From: Sphingomonas sp. UNC305MFCol5.2
GTDB lineage: Bacteria > Pseudomonadota > Alphaproteobacteria > Sphingomonadales > Sphingomonadaceae
Direction of reading: 5' to 3'
Assembly (NCBI RefSeq): GCF_000712135.1
Contig: NZ_JOOE01000002.1
Location: 434,001 to 498,000, forward strand
Length of the DNA: 64,000 nt
Position numbers and translations under genes: made by a program. The notes beneath the pieces were generated by a model. That model was not told the origin of the DNA. It made no database searches and worked only from the letters and a program-made list of their open reading frames with translations. Below, in pieces: positions 51,265-60,177 of the stretch (its first letter is position 1; each line of letters opens with the position of its first letter).

Positions 51265-52809
51265 ATGATCGACCGCCGCACGCTGATCGGTGCTGTCTCC
51301 GCAACCCTGATCGCCGGCCGCGCCTGGGCCCAGTCCGCCGGGCCGGTCCGCACTGCGGCAGGAGCGTTCCAGGGAACAGTCGAAGACGGCGTCCGCGTTT
51401 TCCGCGGCATCCGCTACGGCCGCGCCGAACGGTTCCGCGCGCCGGTGCCCGTCGTCGCATTCGGCGTGGAGCCGGCCGACAAATTCGGCCCGGTCTCACC
51501 GCAATCCGGCAGCCGTTACGGCCCGCAGTCGGAGGACAGCCTGTTCCTCAACATCTGGACCGCCGACGCCCGCCCCACTGCGCGCAAGCCGGTGATGCTC
51601 TACATCCATGGCGGCGCCTATTCGGGCGGCAGCGTCACCGATCCGCTCAACGACGGGCACGCGCTGGCAGCGCGAGGCGATGTAGTGGTGGTGACGGTCA
51701 ACCACCGGCTCAACGCGTTCGGCTATCTGTATCTCGCCCGGCTCGACCCGCGCTTCGCCGACAGCGGCAATTGCGGCCAGCTCGACCTGATCCTCGCGCT
51801 GCAATGGGTGCGCGACAATATCGCCGCGTTCGGGGGCGACCCGGACAAGGTGATGGTGTTCGGCCAGTCCGGCGGCGGTGCCAAGATCGCGACGATGATG
51901 GGCATGCCCGCCGCCAAGGGGCTGTTCCACCGCGCCGCGACGATGAGCGGGCAACAGGTCACCGCTTCGGGCCCGCTCAACGCAACCGCGCGGACGCGGG
52001 CGTATCTCGCCAGGCTGGGGATCAAGGAAAACGACATCGGCGCGCTGCTGGCGATGCCGCAGGAGAAGCTGGTCGAGGGGCTCTCGGCGACCGATCCGGT
52101 GCTGGGCGGCGGCGTCTATTTCGGGCCGGTGCTCGACATGAAATGGCTGACCCGCCACCCCTTCTGGCCCGACGCCAACCCGCAGTCGCTCCACATCCCG
52201 ATGATCCTCGGCAACACGCATGACGAAACCCGTGCGTTCATCGCGCCGGATTCGGCGAAGATGCGCGATCTCAATTGGGGCAATCTGGCCGAGCGGATCG
52301 CCCCCGAGCTACGCATCGACATCCTGCCCGAATGGGTCGTCTCCGAATATCGCGCGCACTTTCCCGGATGGACGCCCGAACAGGTCTTCTACGACGCGAC
52401 CACTGCGGGGCGGAGCTGGCGCGGGCAGGTGATCGAGGCCGAGGAGCGCGCGAAGTCAGGCGCGCCGGGATGGGTGTATCAGCTCGACTTCGGATCGCGC
52501 ACCGATCCGCGGCGCGGCGCTTTCCACACGATGGATATCCCGCTGGTGTTCGGCACGCTCGATGCCGAAGGTTCGCAGACCGGGACCGGCGCCGACGCGC
52601 GCGCGGCGTCCAAAGCGATGCAGGACAGCTTCGTCGCCTTCACGCGCACCGGCGACCCCAACCATGCCGGCCTGCCGCGCTGGCCGCGCTACGACCTCGA
52701 CAAGCGCGCGACGATGCTCTTCGATGTGCGCAGCGGCATCGAGAACGACCCGCGCAAATGGCAGCGCGAGCTGTTCGCGCGCGTGCCCTATATCCAGCCC
52801 GGCACCTGA
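51265..52809 (+). CDS. Secreted type-B carboxylesterase
   Basis: Encodes 514 residues from ATG 51265 with GGGAGAGAG upstream. Tat-like leader MIDRRTLIGAVSATLIAGRAWAQ. Type-B motifs: RYGRAERFRAP, SEDSLFLNIW near 93, oxyanion YIHGGAYSGGS near 117, nucleophile S202 in VFGQSGGGAKIA, and a His in GAFHTMDIPLVFG near 430. It probably hydrolyses ester groups (methyl, acetyl or feruloyl) on pectic material in the periplasm. Substrate choice is not readable from sequence. Followed by a second esterase 26 nt downstream. Confidence 0.85.
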   Translation: MIDRRTLIGAVSATLIAGRAWAQSAGPVRTAAGAFQGTVEDGVRVFRGIRYGRAERFRAPVPVVAFGVEPADKFGPVSPQSGSRYGPQSEDSLFLNIWTADARPTARKPVMLYIHGGAYSGGSVTDPLNDGHALAARGDVVVVTVNHRLNAFGYLYLARLDPRFADSGNCGQLDLILALQWVRDNIAAFGGDPDKVMVFGQSGGGAKIATMMGMPAAKGLFHRAATMSGQQVTASGPLNATARTRAYLARLGIKENDIGALLAMPQEKLVEGLSATDPVLGGGVYFGPVLDMKWLTRHPFWPDANPQSLHIPMILGNTHDETRAFIAPDSAKMRDLNWGNLAERIAPELRIDILPEWVVSEYRAHFPGWTPEQVFYDATTAGRSWRGQVIEAEERAKSGAPGWVYQLDFGSRTDPRRGAFHTMDIPLVFGTLDAEGSQTGTGADARAASKAMQDSFVAFTRTGDPNHAGLPRWPRYDLDKRATMLFDVRSGIENDPRKWQRELFARVPYIQPGT

Positions 52810-52835
52810 AGCCGGGGCGTTCAGGAGTTTGCCGG

Positions 52836-53825
52836 ATGAAGTTCGATCGCCGTTCCGCGTTGCTCGCCGGGCTCGCCGCGCCGCTTGCGGTCAAGGCCCA
52901 GACCGCACCGCCGAAGAGCGACAAGCCGCTGCCGGCGGGGCTGACCGACCCGACCGAGACAATCGACCTGTGGCCAAAAGGCGTGCCGGGCAAGCCGGCG
53001 ACGCTGCCCGTGGAGAAGGTGGTCGAGCGCAGCACCGATGGCGCCCTCGCCGATCGCGCGGTGAGCGGAGTCGCCAATCCGAGAATGGCGGTGTTCCGCC
53101 CGCGGATCGCCAATGGCGCTTCGGTGCTGATCACGCCCGGCGGCGGCTATGTCCGGATCGTGCTGGATCATGAGGGCTATATCCTCGCGCGCTGGCTCGC
53201 CGCGCAGGGCTTCACTGCCTATGTGCTCTTCTATCGCCTGCCGGGCGACGGCTGGGCGGCGGGCGCCGATGTCGCGCTCTCAGACGCGCAGCGCGCGATG
53301 CGGCTGATCCGCGCGCGGGCAATCCGCGACGGCCTCGATGCCGAACGCGTGGCGACGATCGGCTTTTCGGCGGGCGGGCACCTTTGCGCCGACCTTGCGA
53401 CGCGGCATGCAGCGAAAACCTATGATCCGATCGACGAGGCCGACAAGCTCAGCGCACGGCCGTTCCTCGCGGCGCCGATCTATCCGGTGATATCGATGAC
53501 TGCACCGGATGCCCATATGGGATCGCGCAAGCAGCTGATCGGCGAGAATGCGAGCCCCGCGCTGGAGGCGGCGCATTCGCCGCATCTCAACGTGACCAAA
53601 GCCACGCCGCCTTGCTTCCTCGTCCATTCGGAGGACGACGCCACGGTGCCGGTGGAGAACAGCCTGTTGCTGCGCGCCGCGCTCAAGGCGGCGGGCGTGC
53701 CGGTGGAAACCCACCTCTTCACCCATGGAGGGCACGGCTTCGGCATGACCCGCGCGGTGGGCAAGCCCGCGGGGGTGTGGCCGGAGCTGTTCCTGACCTG
53801 GGCGCGCAGCCAGGGACTGGGCTAA
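52836..53825 (+). CDS. Secreted alpha/beta-hydrolase, acetylxylan/pectin acetylesterase-like
   Basis: Encodes 329 residues from ATG 52836 with CAGGAG upstream. Leader MKFDRRSALLAGLAAPLAVKAQ. Motifs: VLITPGGGYVRIVLDHEGY (oxyanion region), nucleophile S178 in GFSAGGHLCADLA, VHSEDDATVPVENS (Asp) and FTHGGHGFGMTRA (His). It resembles the enzyme at 35634-36584 across its whole length, including YDPIDEADKLSARP against YDPIDAADRLPARP. Likely an acetylesterase acting with the carboxylesterase on acylated oligogalacturonides. Confidence 0.82.
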   Translation: MKFDRRSALLAGLAAPLAVKAQTAPPKSDKPLPAGLTDPTETIDLWPKGVPGKPATLPVEKVVERSTDGALADRAVSGVANPRMAVFRPRIANGASVLITPGGGYVRIVLDHEGYILARWLAAQGFTAYVLFYRLPGDGWAAGADVALSDAQRAMRLIRARAIRDGLDAERVATIGFSAGGHLCADLATRHAAKTYDPIDEADKLSARPFLAAPIYPVISMTAPDAHMGSRKQLIGENASPALEAAHSPHLNVTKATPPCFLVHSEDDATVPVENSLLLRAALKAAGVPVETHLFTHGGHGFGMTRAVGKPAGVWPELFLTWARSQGLG

Positions 53826-53850
53826 CTCCGGACTTAATTCCTTTTGCGTC

Positions 53851-53914
53851 ATCCCGGATGTTAGGCTTTCCCGGAAAACCGCAGGTTTACGCCGGAAAGC
53901 CTTCAGTCCGGGAT
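53851..53914. repeat. Long hairpin between the esterase and the TonB receptor
   Basis: ATCCCGGA...AGGCTTTCC (53851-53872) pairs with GGAAAGCCT...TCCGGGAT (53893-53914), and the inner AAACC/GGTTT pair around 53877-53889 extends it. It lies between convergent genes ending at 53825 and 54022, so it is suited to bidirectional termination. Similar sequences are dispersed repeats in this group. The rest of the 196-nt gap shows nothing else clear. Confidence 0.6.
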
Positions 53915-54021
53915 CCACGTCTCCGCTGGATACGCGCCTCACGGCGGATAATCGAGTGCTGACCCTTGACCGTCACCCCCGCGGAGGCGGTGCTTAATTG
54001 TTCGCGCCGCCCCTTCTTGCC

Positions 54022-56883
54022 TCACATCTTGAAGCGCGCGCCGACCAGGAAGGTGCGGCCGAAATGGTTGTACTCGTAGGGCCGGTTCGCGTCCTGATCG
54101 ACCCAGCGATCGCGATAGGCGTCGGTGAGGTTCGTGCCTTCCAGCGACAATTCGACATTGTCGGTGATCTTGTAGCGGATCGACGCATCGACATTGGTGA
54201 TCGCGTTATAGCCTTCGAAGACGTTGCCCGTCGCCGAACCCTGATCGTTGAAGCCACCGCGATAGGCGACCGAGGCGCGGGCGCTGAACCTGCTGTCTTC
54301 ATAGTATAGCGTCGCGTTGAAGGCGCGCTTGGAGAGCTGGTACAAAGTCGTCTCGAACGGCTGGTTGACGCTGCCGCCGCCCGGCACGGTCGCCGGCACG
54401 CCCTGGGCGTAGACGGCGTTCGAGTCGATGAAGCTCGCATTGACGATGCCGCCGAAGTTGCTGAGGAACCCGGGCAGGAAGCGGAACGGCGCCTGCAGCG
54501 AAAGCTCGACACCCTTCAGGTCCGCGCCGGTGCCGTTGACCGTGGTCTGGATCGTCCAGATCGGCTGCGCCTGCAGCGCGGGGTTGAGGAAGCCCGGCGA
54601 AGACGTGGTGAGCACCGAGGCGGGCAGCCCGGTCGAGGTGAAGGTGTCGACGCGTGAGCTGGCCACGGGGAAGCTGTCGATCTCCTTCTTGAAGAACGCG
54701 ACCGAGAACACCGATTGCGGCGCGAAATACCATTCGAGCGCGGCGTCGTACGCGGTGGCGCGATACGGCTGGAGATCGGGGTTGCCGAAATTGACCCGGA
54801 AGTTGAACCCGTCGGCCGATCCGCCGGGCGTGAGATTGGCGAGCAGCGGCCGAGTCATCACCTTGGCCACCGCGGCGCGCAGCACCAGATTGGGGGTGAG
54901 ATCGGCGGCGATGTTGGCGGAGGGCAGCCAGTCCTCATAGTCGCGCTCGACGGTCACCTGGGTGCCGCTGTTGAGCCCGGTCGACGACTGTTCGGTGCGA
55001 ACATAGCGCATGCCGGCATTGGCGCGGACATCGATGCCGAGCACCGATCCGTTGAGATCGACCTGGAAATAGCCGCCCTTGACCTGCTCGGTCACGCTGC
55101 GGTTGTTGCCCGCGTCGAGCAGCAGAGGCCGGTTGTAGAGCCCGGTATAGTCCGCGGCCGCGTCGATATTGGGAATGAGCCAGCTGTTGGTGTTGCCCGA
55201 GGGCTGGCCGGCATTGCCGAGATTGACCAGCTCGGACAATGCAGACGTGGCCCGGAAACCATAGACCGCAGTCGGGCCGAACAGCGAGCTGGGCGAGCAG
55301 GTGATCTGGCGCAGGACCAGATCGAGCCCGCCATTGCCGCACACTGCCGTGTCGCGCTGATAGGCAGTCAGATCATAGTCGAAACGGCGGTAGACGCCGC
55401 CGAGCTTGAGCGTGAACCCCTCGGTCACGTCCCATTCGGTGCGCAGCTGAGCGGTCCTGAACTTGTTGGTGGTGTTGGACGGGCGATCGCGGATCTCGGC
55501 GAGCTGGAAATTGGCCGGATCGGTGACGCTGGTGCCGAAGGTCAGCCGGGGCGAGCGGCTGTTGGTATAGTCGTATTGATAGCCCTGCGCGTCGCGATCG
55601 TCGAAGATGAGAGTGGTCTCGACGGGGATGTCGGCATCGGACTTGGAGATGCCGCCGAGCAGCGTGAAGCGGAAATTCTCGCCGAGATCCTGATCCCAGC
55701 TGGCACCGACCTGGTAGAATTCGGTGGTCGATTCGCGCCGATAATGCTCGGTACGCACCCAGGCATCGTTGAGTGTCGCCGAGATCATGTTGTTGTTTTC
55801 GTCATAGACCGGGTTGACGACGTTGATCGAGCGCTCGTTGGAGCGGAGCAGCACTTCGCCCCATTTCTCTTCGCGGATCTCCTTGAAGCGCGAATAGAGG
55901 CCGTCGATCGAGATCTTGGTGGCATCGCTCGGCGCCCATTGCACGCTGCCGGTCAGGCCCAGCCGCTCGCGATCGTGGCCGACCTCGCCATAGCGCGGGA
56001 TACGTGGATGGAAGGCGAGCGCGGCCTGGTTGCACGCCGCGCTCGGGAGGTAAGTTCCACCGGAGTTTGCAGTGGTCCAGCAATTGGTCCCGTCGACACT
56101 GTCGAACCGCGCCTGCGCCCAGCGCACCGTGTTGTTGCCGAGCTCGAGCGTATCGCTCTTCTGCCAGGCGGCGGAGATCGAGGCGCCGATCGTACCGTCG
56201 GGCGACTTCCACGACAGCAGGCCGGCGACGCGAGGGCCCCAGTTCTTCGAGAGATCGTTATAGCTGCCCTGCGCCGATGCGACGAAGGTGAGCCCGTATT
56301 TGCCGCCGAGCGGATTGCCCGTGTTGAGGTCGACCACGGCGCCGAGCGAGCCTTCGTCGAGCGAGGCTTCGGCGGTCTTGTGAACGACCAGCGAGCTGAA
56401 CAGTTCGGAAGCGAAGACATTGAAGTCGAATGCGCGTTCGCGATTGGCGCTGGCGCCGTCGGCCGTGGTGGTGATCGTCTCGAGCCCGTTGACGCGCACG
56501 CGCGTGAACTGCGCGCCGAGACCGCGAACCGTGATCGCCCGGCCTTCGCCGCCGTCGCGCTGGATCGAGATGCCGGGGATGCGCTGAAGCGATTCGGCGA
56601 GATTCTGATCGGGGAATTTGGCGATGTCCTCTGCGACGATCGCGTCGACCGCCGACACCGAAGCGCGCTTCACGTTGAGCGCGGCCTCGAGCGACTGGCG
56701 GAAGCCGGTGACGACGATCTCGTCGCCGGTCTGCTCGTCGGCGGGCGCTTCCTGCGCATCGGCGGGGGCCGGCGCCGGGTCGGTAGTCTGCGCCGCTGCA
56801 TTCGCGGCCGTGCCGAGCGCGAGCGCGACGACCGTCGCGGATACGGTGTTACGCCAGTGAGATCCGGAAACGCGCGCCTTCAT
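54022..56883 (-). CDS. TonB-dependent receptor, oligosaccharide type (pectin locus)
   Basis: Encodes 953 residues from ATG 56883 with AGGAGG upstream. Signal peptide through NAAAQ, TonB-box region DEIVVTGFRQSLEAALNVKR, and the plug ISIQRDGGEGRAITVRGLGAQFTRVRVNG. The barrel ends in FLVGARFKM. The opening SLEAALNVKRASVSAVDAIVAEDIAKFPDQNLAESLQRI pattern is typical of large TonB receptors tied to polysaccharide use in Sphingomonas, Caulobacter and Xanthomonas. It probably imports oligogalacturonides. Two LacI-type operator sites lie upstream. Confidence 0.92.
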   Translation of the reverse strand: MKARVSGSHWRNTVSATVVALALGTAANAAAQTTDPAPAPADAQEAPADEQTGDEIVVTGFRQSLEAALNVKRASVSAVDAIVAEDIAKFPDQNLAESLQRIPGISIQRDGGEGRAITVRGLGAQFTRVRVNGLETITTTADGASANRERAFDFNVFASELFSSLVVHKTAEASLDEGSLGAVVDLNTGNPLGGKYGLTFVASAQGSYNDLSKNWGPRVAGLLSWKSPDGTIGASISAAWQKSDTLELGNNTVRWAQARFDSVDGTNCWTTANSGGTYLPSAACNQAALAFHPRIPRYGEVGHDRERLGLTGSVQWAPSDATKISIDGLYSRFKEIREEKWGEVLLRSNERSINVVNPVYDENNNMISATLNDAWVRTEHYRRESTTEFYQVGASWDQDLGENFRFTLLGGISKSDADIPVETTLIFDDRDAQGYQYDYTNSRSPRLTFGTSVTDPANFQLAEIRDRPSNTTNKFRTAQLRTEWDVTEGFTLKLGGVYRRFDYDLTAYQRDTAVCGNGGLDLVLRQITCSPSSLFGPTAVYGFRATSALSELVNLGNAGQPSGNTNSWLIPNIDAAADYTGLYNRPLLLDAGNNRSVTEQVKGGYFQVDLNGSVLGIDVRANAGMRYVRTEQSSTGLNSGTQVTVERDYEDWLPSANIAADLTPNLVLRAAVAKVMTRPLLANLTPGGSADGFNFRVNFGNPDLQPYRATAYDAALEWYFAPQSVFSVAFFKKEIDSFPVASSRVDTFTSTGLPASVLTTSSPGFLNPALQAQPIWTIQTTVNGTGADLKGVELSLQAPFRFLPGFLSNFGGIVNASFIDSNAVYAQGVPATVPGGGSVNQPFETTLYQLSKRAFNATLYYEDSRFSARASVAYRGGFNDQGSATGNVFEGYNAITNVDASIRYKITDNVELSLEGTNLTDAYRDRWVDQDANRPYEYNHFGRTFLVGARFKM

Positions 56884-57025
56884 GACATCCTCCTTGCGTG
56901 ATCCTGCCGGGCCCGCTCTGCTGGCGGTTCCGGAAATTGCGCGCCGTCCTGTGCCGGCACACCCGCACCGTTGCCGTGCGCGACTGGGCGTCACGGCGGA
57001 GTGCAGGGCATAGCTACCGGCGATT

Positions 57026-57039
57026 GGAAACCGGTGTCA
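57026..57039. promoter_or_regulatory. LacI-type operator candidate (GGAAACCGGTGTCA)
   Basis: Same 14-mer as at 49528-49541. On the minus strand it reads TTGACACCGG and overlaps a probable -35 of the TonB receptor gene, about 150 nt upstream of its start. Binding here would block initiation. Confidence 0.65.
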
Positions 57040-57162
57040 ATGATCTCGCGGCCCCTCGGACCCTTTCCCGTCAACAGCTGTTGTAGATCAGCAACAGCGC
57101 CAAAAAACAGGTACGCTCTCCCATCATATGGGAAATTGTCGAATCGGGAAGAAGAGCTGATG

Positions 57163-57176
57163 GGTTACCGGTGTCA
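57163..57176. promoter_or_regulatory. LacI-type operator candidate (GGTTACCGGTGTCA)
   Basis: A second copy 137 nt upstream of the first in the same gap. Two spaced sites could allow looping, or one may belong to the 3' side of the PL1 gene. It differs from 57026-57039 at two positions in the variable left half. Confidence 0.55.
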
Positions 57177-57278
57177 CGAAGCAGGCACATGTTCGGGGGG
57201 ATGCGCTTGGGCGCCCCCGCAACCGTCGCCCCGGCCGGAATGCCTAAGAGCCGGGCGCGGCGGCAGTTCCCGATCGTC

Positions 57279-58589
57279 CTAACCCCTGCCCTCCGCGGCG
57301 TCGGCCAACCATTGCTCGATATTGGTGAAGCCGTCGCGATCGATGTCGCCATTGCCGTCGGCGATCTTCGGGTCGAGGCCGTGCTTGTGTTCCCAAATGT
57401 CGGGCATGCCGTCATTATCGGTGTCGCGCGGTGGCGGCGCGCTCTTGAGCTCCGGCCAGCCGCCGAGGTCGCGCTGGCTGTCGATCTGGATGCCGGTACG
57501 GCTCCGCACGCCGGCGACGACGCGCGCATCGACCGGGTCGCGGGTTTTCGAGGCGCCCGCAGAGGTCAGCACGCGTTCATAAGCGCTGGCGGCGGGATCG
57601 GGCGCGACCGGCGCCACGTCCACCGGCGCGGCGAGACGATAGCCTTCGGGTGAGACGCCGGTGACGAGGCTCCACGGATCGGCGGGGATCGCGCCGTTCA
57701 TGCTGTTGCCGGCGAAATAGGCCTTGGCGAGCATGTTGGATTCGTTGAACGCGATCGGCCTGCCCGATTGCGGGCCCGCGACATAGGCATTGTCGACGAA
57801 ATTATATCGGGCGAGCGTGGCCTTGTCGGCATTGTAGCCCGATCGGTCGCCGCCCCAATTGTAGAAGACGTTCGAGCGGAAATCGAAGACGGGCCCGAGC
57901 GGATCGACGTCCGGACCGTCGTAATTGCCGGGACGCGGCATGCGCGCCGAGTGGTTCGCCCAGAGATTGTGGTGGAAGCTGATCCTCGATCCGCGCCCGC
58001 CCCGGATCAGGCTACCATAGCCATGCTCGCCCTTGGCATGCAGCGAATGCGTGAGCGACTCCGAGATGATCGACCATTGCACGGTCAGGTCGTAAAAGCC
58101 CTGCTCCGGATCGGTATAGCGTGCCGAGGCGGAGAGCGTTTCGTCGACCGACCAGCTCGCCGAGACATGGTCGAGGATGATCCGGCGGCCGCGATCGATC
58201 CACACCGCATCGGACTCGGTCTTCGACTCGTCGCCGAGGCGCGAACGGATGTAGCGGATCACGACATCGTCGGCCGCGACTTCGAGGCGATGGTCGCGCA
58301 GCGTGATGCCGTCGCCCGGCGCCGACTGGCCCGCGATCGTCACGCGGCCCTCGCGGATCACCAGCGGCTTTGCGAGCTTGATGGTGCCGGAGACACGGAA
58401 CAGGATCGTGCGCGGCCCCTTGGCCTCGACCGCGGCGCGCAGGCTGCCGGGGCCGCCATCTTCGAGATTGGTGACGAACAGCACTTGCCCGCCACGCCCC
58501 CCTAGCGCGAACCGCCCCGCCCCCTCGGCGCCGGGAAAGGCGAGCTGCCCGGCATCGGGCGCGGACAAAGCGAGAGCGAGTGCGAGCAT
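57279..58589 (-). CDS. Pectate lyase family 1 (PL1) with C-terminal calcium-binding repeats
   Basis: Encodes 436 residues with a short hydrophobic leader (MLALALALSAPDAG). PL1 parallel beta-helix: FPGAEGAGRFALGGRGGQV near 18, LEDGGPGSLRAAVEAKGPRTILF, AVWIDRGRRIILDHVSASWSVDE near 127 and ISFHHNLWANHSARMPR near 205 with the catalytic Arg region. The C-terminus DTDNDGMPDIWEHKHGLDP and DRDGFTNIEQWL is a thrombospondin-3-like calcium site. It cleaves polygalacturonate to unsaturated oligomers that feed KduI and KduD. It starts 6 nt after the GH28 stop. Confidence 0.9.
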   Translation of the reverse strand: MLALALALSAPDAGQLAFPGAEGAGRFALGGRGGQVLFVTNLEDGGPGSLRAAVEAKGPRTILFRVSGTIKLAKPLVIREGRVTIAGQSAPGDGITLRDHRLEVAADDVVIRYIRSRLGDESKTESDAVWIDRGRRIILDHVSASWSVDETLSASARYTDPEQGFYDLTVQWSIISESLTHSLHAKGEHGYGSLIRGGRGSRISFHHNLWANHSARMPRPGNYDGPDVDPLGPVFDFRSNVFYNWGGDRSGYNADKATLARYNFVDNAYVAGPQSGRPIAFNESNMLAKAYFAGNSMNGAIPADPWSLVTGVSPEGYRLAAPVDVAPVAPDPAASAYERVLTSAGASKTRDPVDARVVAGVRSRTGIQIDSQRDLGGWPELKSAPPPRDTDNDGMPDIWEHKHGLDPKIADGNGDIDRDGFTNIEQWLADAAEGRG

Positions 58590-58595
58590 GGAACC

Positions 58596-60032
58596 TCAGG
58601 ATGCCGAGAGTTGATCGAGCGCCCGAACGATCTTGCCGTTCACATGGACATTCGCGAGCGTGACGCGCTCGGTGTGGCGGATCACGCTGGGCTGGGTGAC
58701 GCCGTCGAAGGTACAATCCTTGAGCGCGATATCGGTCACCGGCGCGCCGGGCAGGCCTTGGCTGTCGAGCACGCAGGTCGCGTTGCGCGCGCGCAGGCGT
58801 TCGATGTTGATGTGCCGCAGGATCGGCGTGAAGCGGCCGTTGGCGCCTTCCTCATAGTTGAAGTCGCAGGCGATCGCGGCGCGGCCCACCTGCCCCACAT
58901 CGATGTCGCGATAGTGAAAGTTCTCGAGAAGCCCGCCGCGCAAGGCATTGTTCTTGAAGCGGATCGCATACCAGAGATCGGGGCTGTCGAGCGTGCACTT
59001 CTCGGCGAACACCCAGCGCGCACCACCCGATATCTGCGAGCCGACGGTGATGCCGCCATGACCTTCCTTCATCCGGCAATTGCGGATCAGGATGTTCTGC
59101 GACGGCACGCCCAAACGCCGGCCATCCTCGTTGCGGCCCGAATTGACGGCGATGCAATCGTCGCCGGTGTCGAAGGTGCAATCCTCGATCAGCATCATGT
59201 CGACCGATTCCGGATCGGTGCCGTCATTGTTCGGCCCGTGGCCGAAGATGTCGAGCCCGCGCAGGGTCACGTTGCGGCAGAGCACCGGATGGACATTCCA
59301 GAAGGGCGAGTTGCGGATCCGCACGCCCTCGATCAGGACATTCTCGCACAGATAGGGCTGGATGAAGGGCGGGCGCAGATAATGGCCGTCGCCGAATACC
59401 CGCTTCTCCACCGGCACGCGGTCCTCCGCCATCTGGAACAGCACCGCGCGGCTCTTGCGCTGGTCGGGCATCCCTTCGCGCCAGCCATGTTCCTGCGTGC
59501 CGCCCCAAGGCCCTTTCCACGCCCACCAGTGCTCGGGGCTGCCCTGCCCGTCGAGCGTACCGGCGCCGGTGACTGCGATATTCCTTGCCTTGTACGCATA
59601 AACCAGCGGCGAATAGTTGATGAGCTCCACGCCTTCCCAGCGCGTGAAGACCATCGGATAGTGCGCGGGATCGGTGCTGAAGCGCAGGGTAGCGCCGGCG
59701 ACGACATGCAATTCGACGTTCGACTTGAGGTGCACCGCGCCGGTGAGGAAGGTCCCGGCGGGGACCAGCACCCTTCCCCCGCCTGCCACCGCGCATGCGG
59801 CGATCGCGTCGGCGATGGCGCTGGTGTTGAGCGTGGTCCCGTCACCCTTGGCGCCGAATTGGGCGATGTCGAAAACGCGGGCCGGGAAGACCGGCGCGCG
59901 GACCGTGCGTGCGATGTCCGCAGCCCGTCGCCACGGATCTGCCGCCGCCAGCGCGTTGCCGGGCAGCAGCGCGCCCGCTCCGGCGAGGGAGCCGTGGCGC
60001 AGCAGATCGCGCCGTGTGGGTTGAAACAGCAT
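58596..60032 (-). CDS. GH28 polygalacturonase
   Basis: Encodes 478 residues from ATG 60032 (AGAGG 6 nt upstream; the ATG at 60038 abuts this site). Twin-arginine leader TRRDLLRHGSLAGAGALLPG. Catalytic GH28 motifs: GPNNDGTDPES near 268 (general acid Asp), DTGDDCIAVNSG near 288 with the Asp pair, GHGGITVGSQ near 325, and RFK near 358 in place of the common RIK. The family hydrolyses alpha-1,4-galacturonan, and the loop-rich middle suggests an exo-acting form. It is the first gene of a two-gene unit with PL1; an operator candidate lies 41 nt upstream. Confidence 0.92.
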   Translation of the reverse strand: MLFQPTRRDLLRHGSLAGAGALLPGNALAAADPWRRAADIARTVRAPVFPARVFDIAQFGAKGDGTTLNTSAIADAIAACAVAGGGRVLVPAGTFLTGAVHLKSNVELHVVAGATLRFSTDPAHYPMVFTRWEGVELINYSPLVYAYKARNIAVTGAGTLDGQGSPEHWWAWKGPWGGTQEHGWREGMPDQRKSRAVLFQMAEDRVPVEKRVFGDGHYLRPPFIQPYLCENVLIEGVRIRNSPFWNVHPVLCRNVTLRGLDIFGHGPNNDGTDPESVDMMLIEDCTFDTGDDCIAVNSGRNEDGRRLGVPSQNILIRNCRMKEGHGGITVGSQISGGARWVFAEKCTLDSPDLWYAIRFKNNALRGGLLENFHYRDIDVGQVGRAAIACDFNYEEGANGRFTPILRHINIERLRARNATCVLDSQGLPGAPVTDIALKDCTFDGVTQPSVIRHTERVTLANVHVNGKIVRALDQLSAS

Positions 60033-60072
60033 CGACATCCTCTAGCCTTTCCGGTTCTGCGCGGCCGATTTA

Positions 60073-60086
60073 TGACACCGGTATCA
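60073..60086. promoter_or_regulatory. LacI-type operator candidate (TGACACCGGTATCA)
   Basis: The most symmetric of the five sites (one mismatch in 14 from TGACACCGGTGTCA). It lies in the 145-nt divergent gap between the GH28 gene and the lacI-type gene, so it could control both, including autoregulation. Confidence 0.7.
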
Positions 60087-60177
60087 AAGAGGGAGTGGCA
60101 TTGGCAACAACCATCGCGCAGCGGCACCTTCGCAACTGCATTTGGCGCAATCGCGCAGCCGGGTTATGCCCCCCGCA

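Larger units (their letters stand above)
56884..57278. promoter_or_regulatory. 395-nt intergenic regulatory region upstream of the pectin TonB receptor
   Basis: No gene is supported here. The region holds two operator candidates (57026-57039 and 57163-57176). On the minus strand the first begins TTGACACCGG, so it overlaps a -35-like TTGACA followed 18 nt later by TAGCTA as a possible -10. An A/T-richer patch with AACAGCTGTTGTAGATCAGC at 57075-57094 contains the dyad CAACAGCTGTTG. Confidence 0.55.

Noticed and set aside
53955..53995. Short GC-rich palindromic stretch near the TonB receptor terminus
   Set aside because: The pairing CACCCCCGCGGAGGCGGTG is imperfect and within the background expected at this GC content, so no separate element is called.
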